Positions 8,815-15,713 of a DNA stretch of 64,000 nt are shown here, in pieces; position 1 is the first letter of the stretch; the number at the start of each line of letters is the position of its first letter. Below the pieces are notes generated by a model. That model did no database searches, was not told where the DNA came from, and saw only the letters and a list, made by a program, of their open reading frames with translations. Source of the stretch: CBDEFX01 sp965237635 (GTDB taxonomy: Bacteria; Chloroflexota; Dehalococcoidia; Lucifugimonadales; CAUZJF01); NCBI GenBank assembly GCA_965237635.1, contig CBDEFX010000001.1:806001-870000 (forward strand), in the 5' to 3' direction. Both the position numbers and the translations under genes were made by a program.

Positions 8815-9561
8815 CTACCTTGTGGTGAACCCGCCGTCCGCGACCATCACCGAACCGGTCACGAACGAGGCTTCGTCGCTGGCCAGGAAGAGCACCGCCC
8901 GCGCGACCTCGATCGGTTCGGCGAACCTTTCCAAAAGGTTGGCTTTGCGGTAGGGTGCGAGCTTTTCTTCGGGAATGGTCAACGTTAGCGGCGTGTTCAT
9001 CGAGCCGGGGCAGACTACATTGACCCTGATACTGTCCGGAGCGTAGTCTATCGCCATGCACCGCGCCAGGCCGATGACGCCGTGCTTGCTTGCGTTATAC
9101 GACGCCTGGAGCGCGTTACCGACCAACCCGGAGAGCGATGAGATGCAGACAATGCTGCCGCCCGATTGCTTACGCATCTCGGGGATGGCGTACTTCGAGG
9201 TAAAGAACATCGACTTGAGGTTCGTATCCAGGACAAAGTCCCATTCGTCTTCGGTTGTGTCGACTACGTCCTTGTTGACCTGCACCCCGACGTTGTTGAT
9301 GAGGATATCGAGCCGACCGAAAGTGTCGACTGCCGCACTCACCATGCGCTCAGCGTCCGCTGCCTTAAGCACATCCATCTGAACGAAGATTGCGTCGCCG
9401 CCCTGGTCACGAATCTGCGCGGCCGTGCCCTCGCCTGCCTCTTGGTTGTTGTCGGCCACGACAACCCGCGCGCCCTCCTCGGCGAACAAAGTGGCGGTCG
9501 AGTGCCCAAGGCCCATCCCTGCCCCGGTCACGATCGCTACTTTATCCTTGAGTCTAGACAT
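8815..9561 (-). CDS. short-chain dehydrogenase/reductase
   Basis: A 248-residue classical SDR. It has the cofactor motif VTGAGMGLGHSTA (residues 12-24), the NNVG block near residue 90 and the catalytic Ser (ISSLSG), Tyr and Lys (YNASKHG). D-type acceptor residues (VVADNN) after the second strand favour NAD over NADP. It is the first gene of the run with hyuA, hyuB and the isomerase-like gene, so it probably oxidises or reduces a hydroxy/keto intermediate there. A perfect palindrome lies directly before the ATG where a ribosome site would be expected. Confidence 0.85.
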   Translation of the reverse strand: MSRLKDKVAIVTGAGMGLGHSTATLFAEEGARVVVADNNQEAGEGTAAQIRDQGGDAIFVQMDVLKAADAERMVSAAVDTFGRLDILINNVGVQVNKDVVDTTEDEWDFVLDTNLKSMFFTSKYAIPEMRKQSGGSIVCISSLSGLVGNALQASYNASKHGVIGLARCMAIDYAPDSIRVNVVCPGSMNTPLTLTIPEEKLAPYRKANLLERFAEPIEVARAVLFLASDEASFVTGSVMVADGGFTTR

Positions 9562-9578
9562 AGAGTTGTATCAACTCT
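9562..9578. promoter_or_regulatory. 17-bp perfect palindrome, candidate operator
   Basis: AGAGTTG-TAT-CAACTCT is a perfect 7-bp inverted repeat touching the start codon of the SDR gene, the first gene of the hydantoinase-type operon. No purine-rich ribosome site is visible between it and the ATG. It could be a repressor site for a GntR-, LacI- or MarR-type regulator, or a hairpin that hides the start. No regulator gene lies next to it. Confidence 0.45.
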
Positions 9579-9620
9579 GTTGGCCTCGCAACGGAAGTCG
9601 CCTTCAACTTGTTTCCAGAG

Positions 9621-9650
9621 TCCCGATTCGGCCACGCTGCCGCATCGGGG
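9621..9650. repeat. copy of the CCCGAT/ATCGGG palindromic repeat
   Basis: TCCCGATTCGG and its partner CCGCATCGGGG flank a short spacer in the gap between the gpsA stop and the SDR start. It belongs to the same family as the copies at 4171, 39824 and 42969, with a longer loop here. Confidence 0.5.
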
Positions 9651-9686
9651 TTCAGCGTGACATCTTCTGCGGGTCCTTATTGCCGG

Positions 9687-10685
9687 TTACTCAGGGACAG
9701 GCGCCCGTCCCATAAGTTGCGAGATAGCCTGTTCGACGGACACGCCGTTGTAGAGTACGTCAGCGATGGCCTGCGCAATCGGCATCTCGACCCCTAGAGA
9801 GTCGGCCAGGGCGACAGCCGCAGCCGTGGTGTCGATCCCTTCGGCCACGTTCTTCATCCCTGCTTTAATCTCCGATAGCGACCTCCCCCTTGCGAGCTCT
9901 TCGCCTACGCGGTGGTTTCTGCTCAGGGTACTCGAGCACGTCGCGATCAGGTCACCCATGCCGGCCAGTCCCGCCAGAGTCAACGGCTGTGCTCCAGCCG
10001 CGACACCCAGCCTGGCGATCTCCGCAAGGCCACGCGTGATGAACGCGGCCTTGGCGTTGTCGCCGTAGTTGAGGCCGTCGCTGATCCCCGCACCCAGGGC
10101 TATGATGTTCTTGAGGGAGCCGCCAAGCTCGACGCCGATAATGTCCGTGTTCGTGTAGACTCGAAACCTTGCCGACGTGAGGAGGGCCTGAGCATGTTTG
10201 GCGGCCTCGTCGTTCCGCGAGGCTACTACTGTTGACGATGGCTTCCCCTGGACTATCTCTTGGGCCAGGTTTGGCCCTGACAGAGCACAGACCCGCGGAC
10301 TGTGGGCCGGTGGAAGCTCCTCTTCCAGAATCTGGCTCATCCGCTTCCCGGAGCCGACCTCCAATCCTTTGGTCGCGCTTACTACGACCGTGGAGTCACC
10401 GACCGAGTCGCTTATGGCGCGGGCGTTCGCCCGTAGAGAGGCCGAGGGGACAGCGATGATGACCAGCTCGGAGTCGCTAAACGCCTCTTCCGCAGACGCG
10501 GTCACCGTGAGGCTGGCAGGGAACCGCGATCCAGGCAGAAATCTGCTGTTCTCGCCCGCACTACGGAGCTGGGCCGCCTCATCCTCCGACCGGGCCCAGA
10601 GGTACACGTCAACGGCCTCACGGGCTGCGATAATGGCGAGGGTGGTGCCCCACGTCGTAGTCCCGACTACGCCGATTTTGGCCAT
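9687..10685 (-). CDS. gpsA: glycerol-3-phosphate dehydrogenase [NAD(P)+]
   Basis: A 332-residue GpsA making sn-glycerol 3-phosphate from dihydroxyacetone phosphate for phospholipid synthesis. The N-terminal Rossmann loop is slightly unusual: GVVGTTTWGTTLA where GxGxxG is normal, with Thr replacing two Gly. The catalytic region is standard: VSATKGLE, SGPNLAQEI, ELGGSLKNIIALGAGISDG with the active-site Lys, and GLAGMGDLIATCSSTLSRN. Length is normal. It is the last gene of der-plsY-gpsA, and PlsY uses its product, so the two are metabolically linked. Confidence 0.93.
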   Translation of the reverse strand: MAKIGVVGTTTWGTTLAIIAAREAVDVYLWARSEDEAAQLRSAGENSRFLPGSRFPASLTVTASAEEAFSDSELVIIAVPSASLRANARAISDSVGDSTVVVSATKGLEVGSGKRMSQILEEELPPAHSPRVCALSGPNLAQEIVQGKPSSTVVASRNDEAAKHAQALLTSARFRVYTNTDIIGVELGGSLKNIIALGAGISDGLNYGDNAKAAFITRGLAEIARLGVAAGAQPLTLAGLAGMGDLIATCSSTLSRNHRVGEELARGRSLSEIKAGMKNVAEGIDTTAAAVALADSLGVEMPIAQAIADVLYNGVSVEQAISQLMGRAPVPE

Positions 10686-10709
10686 CGCATGCCCTTACGG
10701 CGGCCGTAG

Positions 10710-11315
10710 CTACGCAGGCTGCCCAAGCTTGCGCTCTTGCCCTCTGACAAGCCTGCCGATGTTGTCCTTATGCCTGACGAGTATCAGAAGCGTCCCGATA
10801 GTCGCATACCAAACGTAGGCCTGGGGCTCGAATCCCGCGAAGAAGAGGACGACCAGGACAACCGCCCCGGTCGTAGCACCGACGAGAGATCCGAGTGATG
10901 CGTAGCGGCTGACCGCAGCCGTGCCCGCCCCTAGCACGCCGGCGACGAGTCCGGCGATGGGAGACAGGACCAGAAGGCCACCCCAGCCAGGCGCGGTCCC
11001 CTTGCCTCCCCTGAAGCCTGAAAAGACCGGCCAGTTGTGCCCGATCAATGCCGAGAACGCGGCGGCTACTTCGATGCCCGAAGAGTCCCAGAAGACTCTT
11101 GCGACAACCACCGCCAGGACGGACTTAGTTACGTCTAGAAACATCACAACAGCCGCTGCCGGCCAACCGACGGTGCGCCATACGTTTGTGGTCCCGGTGC
11201 TACCACTGCCGTAGTCACGCACGTCGACCTGGCAAGTCACCCGGCCGGCAATCAAGCCAAAGGGGACCGAGCCCAGCAAGTAGCCCACCGGGACCATAAC
11301 GAGGTAGCCAATCAC
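10710..11315 (-). CDS. plsY: glycerol-3-phosphate acyltransferase PlsY
   Basis: A 201-residue integral membrane acyltransferase that moves an acyl group from acyl-phosphate to glycerol 3-phosphate. It has the family's three motifs: GYLLGSVPFGLIAGR then GSGSTGTTNVWRTVG near residue 40, HNWPVFSGFRGGKGTA near residue 95, and a C-terminal LVRHKDNIGRLVRGQE. About five membrane helices are visible. Its start overlaps the der stop by four bases (ATGA). Confidence 0.93.
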   Translation of the reverse strand: MIGYLVMVPVGYLLGSVPFGLIAGRVTCQVDVRDYGSGSTGTTNVWRTVGWPAAAVVMFLDVTKSVLAVVVARVFWDSSGIEVAAAFSALIGHNWPVFSGFRGGKGTAPGWGGLLVLSPIAGLVAGVLGAGTAAVSRYASLGSLVGATTGAVVLVVLFFAGFEPQAYVWYATIGTLLILVRHKDNIGRLVRGQERKLGQPA

Positions 11316-12640
11316 CGTTCGCCTCTCCCTTTGAAACGCATCCTTAGAGGACTACCTTTAAATCCATACTCTTTTCTCAAGATGTTCTCAAGGTAACGTT
11401 GGTAGGAGAAGTGTACCATTTCCGCCCGGTTTACGTAGAAAGTGAAGCTAGGCGGGCCCGACTGGTCTTGGGTCACCCCGTATATCTTAAAAGCGTGCCG
11501 CCCCGCCGTGGCGGGCGGATGCGCGGCAACCGCGTTCAGGATGCTCCTTCTCAGGTGGTAGCGGGGGACCCCTTTGTTCCACTCGCGATGGACAGACTCT
11601 GCGGTATCCATCAGCTTCGCTATACCAGTCCGGCGCAGGGCCGAAACGAAACAAACAGGAGTATGAAGGGCAAACTTGAAGCGTTCCCTCACTTTTCGTA
11701 GCGCATCGCTGTTGTTGATTCCCAACCCGGAAGCCAGGTCCCATTTGTTCACCCCCAGCACCATGCCCTTGTATGCGTCCTGGATGTAGCCGGCAATATG
11801 GGCATCCTGGGCAGTCGCCAGCTCGGAGGCCTCCATCACCAGGACCGCCACGTCCGCGCGGTCGATAGCCCTTACGGCCCTCAGGGCACTATATCGCTCA
11901 ATGCCAGGACGGATACTGCCTCTGCGTCTTAGACCTGCAGTATCTACTAGCAGTACAGACCGCTCGCCGTAGGTGATCAGAGTGTCAAGAGCGTCTCTCG
12001 TAGTCCCGGGGATTTCGCTGACGATCGCGCGCTCCTGGCCGGTGATCGCGTTGAGGAGCATCGATTTACCTACATTGGTGCGGCCGACAATGGCCAGACT
12101 CAGGTCGGCGTCAGGTGCCGCGGGGACTGGGGCGGCGTGGAAATGGGCAATGACGCGAGCCATCACATCGTCTATACCGCGGTTGTGATACGCGCTCATC
12201 GGCAGCGGCTCGCCCAGGCCCAGCTCGTAGGAGTCCACCGCCTCAGCCTCACGCTGCTCGTTGTCGGCTTTGTTGGCGGCCAGGACTACCGGCTTGTCGA
12301 CCGGACGCAGCAGGTCGGCCGCATCTCTGTCGCCAGCGGTGACGCCTGCGTGGGCGTCCACGAGCATGATAATGACATCCGCCTCGGCGATGGCCATCTC
12401 TATCTGAGTCCTGACCTCCCGCCAGTGCTCCGTCTCCTGGAAGAGGCTGAAGCCTCCCGTATCCACCAGAATGAAGGTATGGTCCCCCCAAGTAGCCTCG
12501 GTCGTGACCCGATCACGCGTGGTCCCGGAAACTTCGGAGACTATAGCCGTACGCTGTCCGGCCAGCCGGTTGAAGAGCGTGGACTTGCCCACGTTGGGGC
12601 GTCCTACTATCGCGACGAGTGGTTTTGTGGCAGGTTGCAT
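11312..12640 (-). CDS. der: ribosome assembly GTPase Der (EngA)
   Basis: A 442-residue GTPase with two tandem G domains and a C-terminal KH-like domain, required for 50S assembly. G domain 1: GRPNVGKSTLFN, DTGGF, NKAD. G domain 2: GRTNVGKSMLLN, DTAGLRRRG, NKWDL. The C-terminus YLENILRKEYGFKGSPLRM is typical. The length is normal and no motif is missing. It leads the der-plsY-gpsA run. Confidence 0.96.
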   Translation of the reverse strand: MQPATKPLVAIVGRPNVGKSTLFNRLAGQRTAIVSEVSGTTRDRVTTEATWGDHTFILVDTGGFSLFQETEHWREVRTQIEMAIAEADVIIMLVDAHAGVTAGDRDAADLLRPVDKPVVLAANKADNEQREAEAVDSYELGLGEPLPMSAYHNRGIDDVMARVIAHFHAAPVPAAPDADLSLAIVGRTNVGKSMLLNAITGQERAIVSEIPGTTRDALDTLITYGERSVLLVDTAGLRRRGSIRPGIERYSALRAVRAIDRADVAVLVMEASELATAQDAHIAGYIQDAYKGMVLGVNKWDLASGLGINNSDALRKVRERFKFALHTPVCFVSALRRTGIAKLMDTAESVHREWNKGVPRYHLRRSILNAVAAHPPATAGRHAFKIYGVTQDQSGPPSFTFYVNRAEMVHFSYQRYLENILRKEYGFKGSPLRMRFKGRGER

Positions 12641-12669
12641 GACTGGCTTGACTCGAGAGTCCCGATGTC

Positions 12670-12699
12670 ACCCTGACCCCGACAAGTCGGGGTCAGGGT
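12670..12699. repeat. 14-bp-arm inverted repeat
   Basis: ACCCTGACCCCGAC and GTCGGGGTCAGGGT are perfect arms separated by AA. It lies between the argF stop and the der start on the minus strand and could end argF-side transcription or act as a REP-type hairpin. There is no T-run for a classical terminator. The rest of the 12641-12825 gap (for example CTGAACGGAGTGAAGGG) looks like dispersed repeat debris. Confidence 0.55.
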
Positions 12700-12825
12700 C
12701 TAGTCCGCTATCTTGTGCCGATGCCTCCGGCACCCTGATGGATGACAAAGAGTAGCATCTGTCTCCCTGAACGGAGTGAAGGGTCTGGGGTGGCTGGGCG
12801 TTTCTGCAGCGGTCCCGACTTGAAG

Positions 12826-13737
12826 CTACGAAAAAAGCTCGGCGAGGATGGCCTTCTGGGCGTGCAGCCGGTTCTCGGCCTGATCGAAGACAACTGAGTG
12901 CGGGTGGTCGAGCATCCCCTTGGCGATCTCCTCTCCTTCGTGGGCCGGCATGTCGTGCATGAATATGGCGTCAGGCTTGGCGTGGCCCATGAGGTCTTCG
13001 TCGACCTGATATTCTGCGAACGCCTCGAGCCTTTCGGACCTCTCCTCTTCCTGGCCCATGCTCGCCCAGATGTCGGTATATACGACGTCCGCGCCGCGAA
13101 CGGCGTGCTGCGGCAACTCCACCCATCCCACCCTGGAGCCGTTGAGCAAGGAGCGGCGGACCGCCTCCTCCCAGACGACGGACGGCACCTGATAGTCCTT
13201 GGGCGAGGCGTGGACCAGGTCCGCGCCCACCGAAGCGCAAGCGAGGGCCAAGCTAGAGACGATGTTGTTGCCGTCGCCTACAAACGCCACTCGCAGCCCG
13301 TCGAGTGTCCCCTTGTGCTCGAATATGGTCAACAGGTCGCCCAAGGCCTGGCAGGGGTGCTCGACGTCTGACAGCGCGTTTATCACCGGCGCCTTCATGT
13401 GTTTCGCCAACAGGTCGAGGCTCTCGTGTGAGGCGACCCGGGCGACGACGGCGTCCACCCACCGGTCGAGTACGCGAGCCACGTCGACCACGGGCTCTCG
13501 TACGCCCAACCCGACGTCCTCCTTGCTGAGATAGATACACTCACCGCCGAGCTGGCGAATGCCTACCTCGAAGCTCACCCGCGTCCGCAGGGAAGGGTGT
13601 TCGAACAGTATGGCGACGACCTTTCCTTCGAGCGGCCGTATTGTCTCGCCGTCCTTCAATCGCACGGCCCTCTGGACCAGTGACCCGACCTCATCCGGCG
13701 ACAGGTCGGCTATGGACAGGAAATCTTTCCCCTTCAT
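12826..13737 (-). CDS. argF: ornithine carbamoyltransferase family protein
   Basis: About 303 residues with both carbamoyltransferase domains; the family role is citrulline synthesis from ornithine and carbamoyl phosphate. The carbamoyl-phosphate loop is HPSLRTRVSFE, then NALSDVEHPCQALGDLLTI, FVGDGNNIVSSLA and the end AENRLHAQKAILAEL. The ornithine-loop motif, normally HCLPA, reads HDMPAHEGEE, so the usual Cys is Asp. The frame is open well upstream, but ATG 13737 (MKGKDFLSIADLSPDE) matches the family start. A paralogous carbamoyltransferase with another amine substrate is possible. Confidence 0.82.
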   Translation of the reverse strand: MKGKDFLSIADLSPDEVGSLVQRAVRLKDGETIRPLEGKVVAILFEHPSLRTRVSFEVGIRQLGGECIYLSKEDVGLGVREPVVDVARVLDRWVDAVVARVASHESLDLLAKHMKAPVINALSDVEHPCQALGDLLTIFEHKGTLDGLRVAFVGDGNNIVSSLALACASVGADLVHASPKDYQVPSVVWEEAVRRSLLNGSRVGWVELPQHAVRGADVVYTDIWASMGQEEERSERLEAFAEYQVDEDLMGHAKPDAIFMHDMPAHEGEEIAKGMLDHPHSVVFDQAENRLHAQKAILAELFS

Positions 13738-13867
13738 GGCTAGTCCCTCGAATGCGATAGTATAGCTAAAGGGCGCAGGCGCGGCAAGGCAGACGTAGGT
13801 GCGAAGTCGAGTATGGAAAGAAGCCGCCTTCCTGTGTAACATTCCCCGGAGACCTGCGTTATAGTAG

Positions 13868-14050
13868 CTGGGCAGTGAGTGCACCGGACACGGAAACCGG
13901 CTGTACGCCAGCATCGTAATATCTAGTGATGGCATCAGGGTCTTCGTCGTCGAGAAGACTCCCAAGCTCCTGAACCAGGTCCCCACCTCGATCGAGGGCT
14001 ACGAGGTCGAGGTGCAGGAGACCGGGGATATCAAAGCATTGGGACCATGA
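13868..14050 (+). pseudogene. fragment of a small secreted/unknown conserved protein
   Basis: A frame without ATG, GTG or TTG start runs from CTG 13868 to TGA 14048-14050. Its translation looks like real protein: GIRVFVVEKTPKLLNQ, then VPTSIEGYEVEVQETGDI and KAL near the end. This resembles the ending of short proteins that precede trypsin-like domains or stand alone in Chloroflexota (...VPVEVVETG...). I read it as a decayed gene with its 5' end lost. The alternative is a very short gene starting at CTG. Confidence 0.4.
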
Positions 14051-14063
14051 TGAGTGCGCCCCT

Positions 14064-14093
14064 TTGACTGAATAGGAACATCCGTGCTATACT
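14064..14093 (+). promoter_or_regulatory. strong sigma70-type promoter
   Basis: TTGACT (14064-14069), 18-base spacer, TATACT (14088-14093), with TG one base before the -10 (extended -10). It is one of the best promoter matches seen here, yet it points at a hairpin terminator directly downstream and not at an intact gene. Confidence 0.55.
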
Positions 14094-14098
14094 TACTC

Positions 14099-14135
14099 AA
14101 TGGGACAAGGCCCCAGCGTCGTGTCCCATTTTCTT
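14099..14135 (+). terminator. hairpin with T-rich tail, terminator or attenuator
   Basis: AATGGGACA (14099-14107) pairs with TGTCCCATT (14122-14130), followed by TTCTTT. It lies a few bases after the promoter at 14064-14093. A second TGGGACA (14176-14182) could compete for the same partner, so this may be a switchable attenuator. The only downstream frame is a 15-codon one starting ATG 14185. The rest of 14140-14260 shows nothing else. Confidence 0.45.
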
Positions 14136-14260
14136 TGTGAGGTGTTCCAAAAACAGTACAAGATTCGTATCTGAGTGGGACAGAATGGAACACTATTTCA
14201 CGGTTACCAATATCGAGGTCCGCCTAGGCTGAGGCGAGGTACGATGGAGGCGGCATAGGC

Positions 14261-14813
14261 TCAAAGGCCCTCTACTCTGGAAATGGTGTGTAAGTCAAGC
14301 CGACGTATTGCGCGATTGAGAACAAATAAGGCGGCCACGAAGACTCCCAACAGAGCAGCGTAGGTCGGCAGCATCAGGCTCCAGTCCGTCATCAGGATGA
14401 AGGGGGGCACCACCTGATCGCCGCCCTCGGTTACCAATACGGACGACACCGTCAGTCCGCTTGTCTGGAATCCCGCCCAGGTGCCGAGCCCGATACCAAG
14501 CAGCGCAACGGCCATGTGCTCGAAACCAAGCAGCGCCAAGAACTGGCGGCGCGACACTCCAAGCGACTGCAGATAGCCCATCTCCGGCTTGCTGCGAACG
14601 GCGAACGACAGGATGTATGTGACGTATCCGAGGCCTGCGGCCAGGACGACCACTCCGAGGGACACCAGGACCATAGACCTCCAGCCGGCGTTGGCGATCG
14701 GGTCGGTACGGACCGACTCCAGCCGGGCGAATCGGTCGTGCACTTCGCCTGACCATCCTGAAATGGAGAACAGGGCCTCTCGAACGGCTTGATGCGCGGC
14801 CGGCGCCTCGGTG
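14261..14813 (-). pseudogene. FtsX-type ABC permease, 3' segment
   Basis: Carboxyl end of the broken permease whose 5' part starts at 24160. After the insertion it continues APAAHQAVREALFSISGW, then the last FtsX membrane block (MVLVSLGVVVLAAGLGYVTY and LALLGFEHMAVALLGIG) and stops at 14261. The CCTCGGTG at 14806-14813 is the target duplication shared with 18170-18177. This segment has no start of its own except codons supplied by the IS end, so it is unlikely to be functional. Confidence 0.85.
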
Positions 14814-15713
14814 GAGGTATCTTCAAAAAGTGTGTAAACAGTCAGTCGGTGTACCTTCTCTCTGAACAACACGGGCTCGAGGCCCAAGAGAGGAGATAGA
14901 CCGCCCATGAGGAAGGAAAGTACTGAGAGTAGGTCGGAGTCAAGGCCGGAGTGGGAGCAGTTGGAGGATTGGGTGCGAAGCCAGGTCCAGAGGCTGATCC
15001 AGGAGTTGCTGGAGGAGGAGGTGACGGAGTTTCTGGGAAGGGCGAAGTCGGCGCTCAGATCCGACTCGGACTCAGATACCGGCTATCGGAACGGATACGG
15101 CAGAGCCCGGAGGCTTACGCTGAGTTCGGGAACGATACAGCTGAGGCGGCCGCGAGTCCGCGATACCGAGGAGCAGTTCGAGAGCCGGCTGCTGCCGCTG
15201 TTCGTCAACAGGACCAGGAAGGTTGCTGAGTTGATCCCCGAGCTGTACTTGCACGGTCTATCCGAAGGCGACTTCGATCTGGCTTTGCGGGGGCTGCTGG
15301 GAGAGGACGCACCGGTATCGGCGAGCACGGTGGCCCGGTTGAAGTCCAAGTGGAACGATGAGCTTGCCCAATGGCGCAGCCGGCCCCTCGATGACCTCGA
15401 AGTGGTGTACATGTGGGTGGATGGAGTCTACGTCAAGGCTGGTCTTGAGAAGGAGAAGGCGGCGGTACTGGTGGTGATGGCGGCCCTGAGCGACGGGAGC
15501 AAGGTGGTGGTGAGCGCTGTTCCCGGATACAGGGAGTCCACAGAGAACTGGTCCGAGGTGCTCAGGGACATCAAGCGCCGGGGCTTGAGCTGCCCGAGGC
15601 TGGTGGTTGGAGACGGACATCTGGGCATCTGGGGAGCTCTGCGCAACGTCTATCCTCAGGCGGCAGAGCAACGCTGCTGGAACCACAAGATCGTAAACGT
15701 GCTCGCCAAGCTT

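Noticed and set aside
14099..14193. Known riboswitch or T-box
   Set aside because: No T-box sequence (GGGTGGNACCGCG) or recognisable aptamer core. Only simple paired arms are seen.
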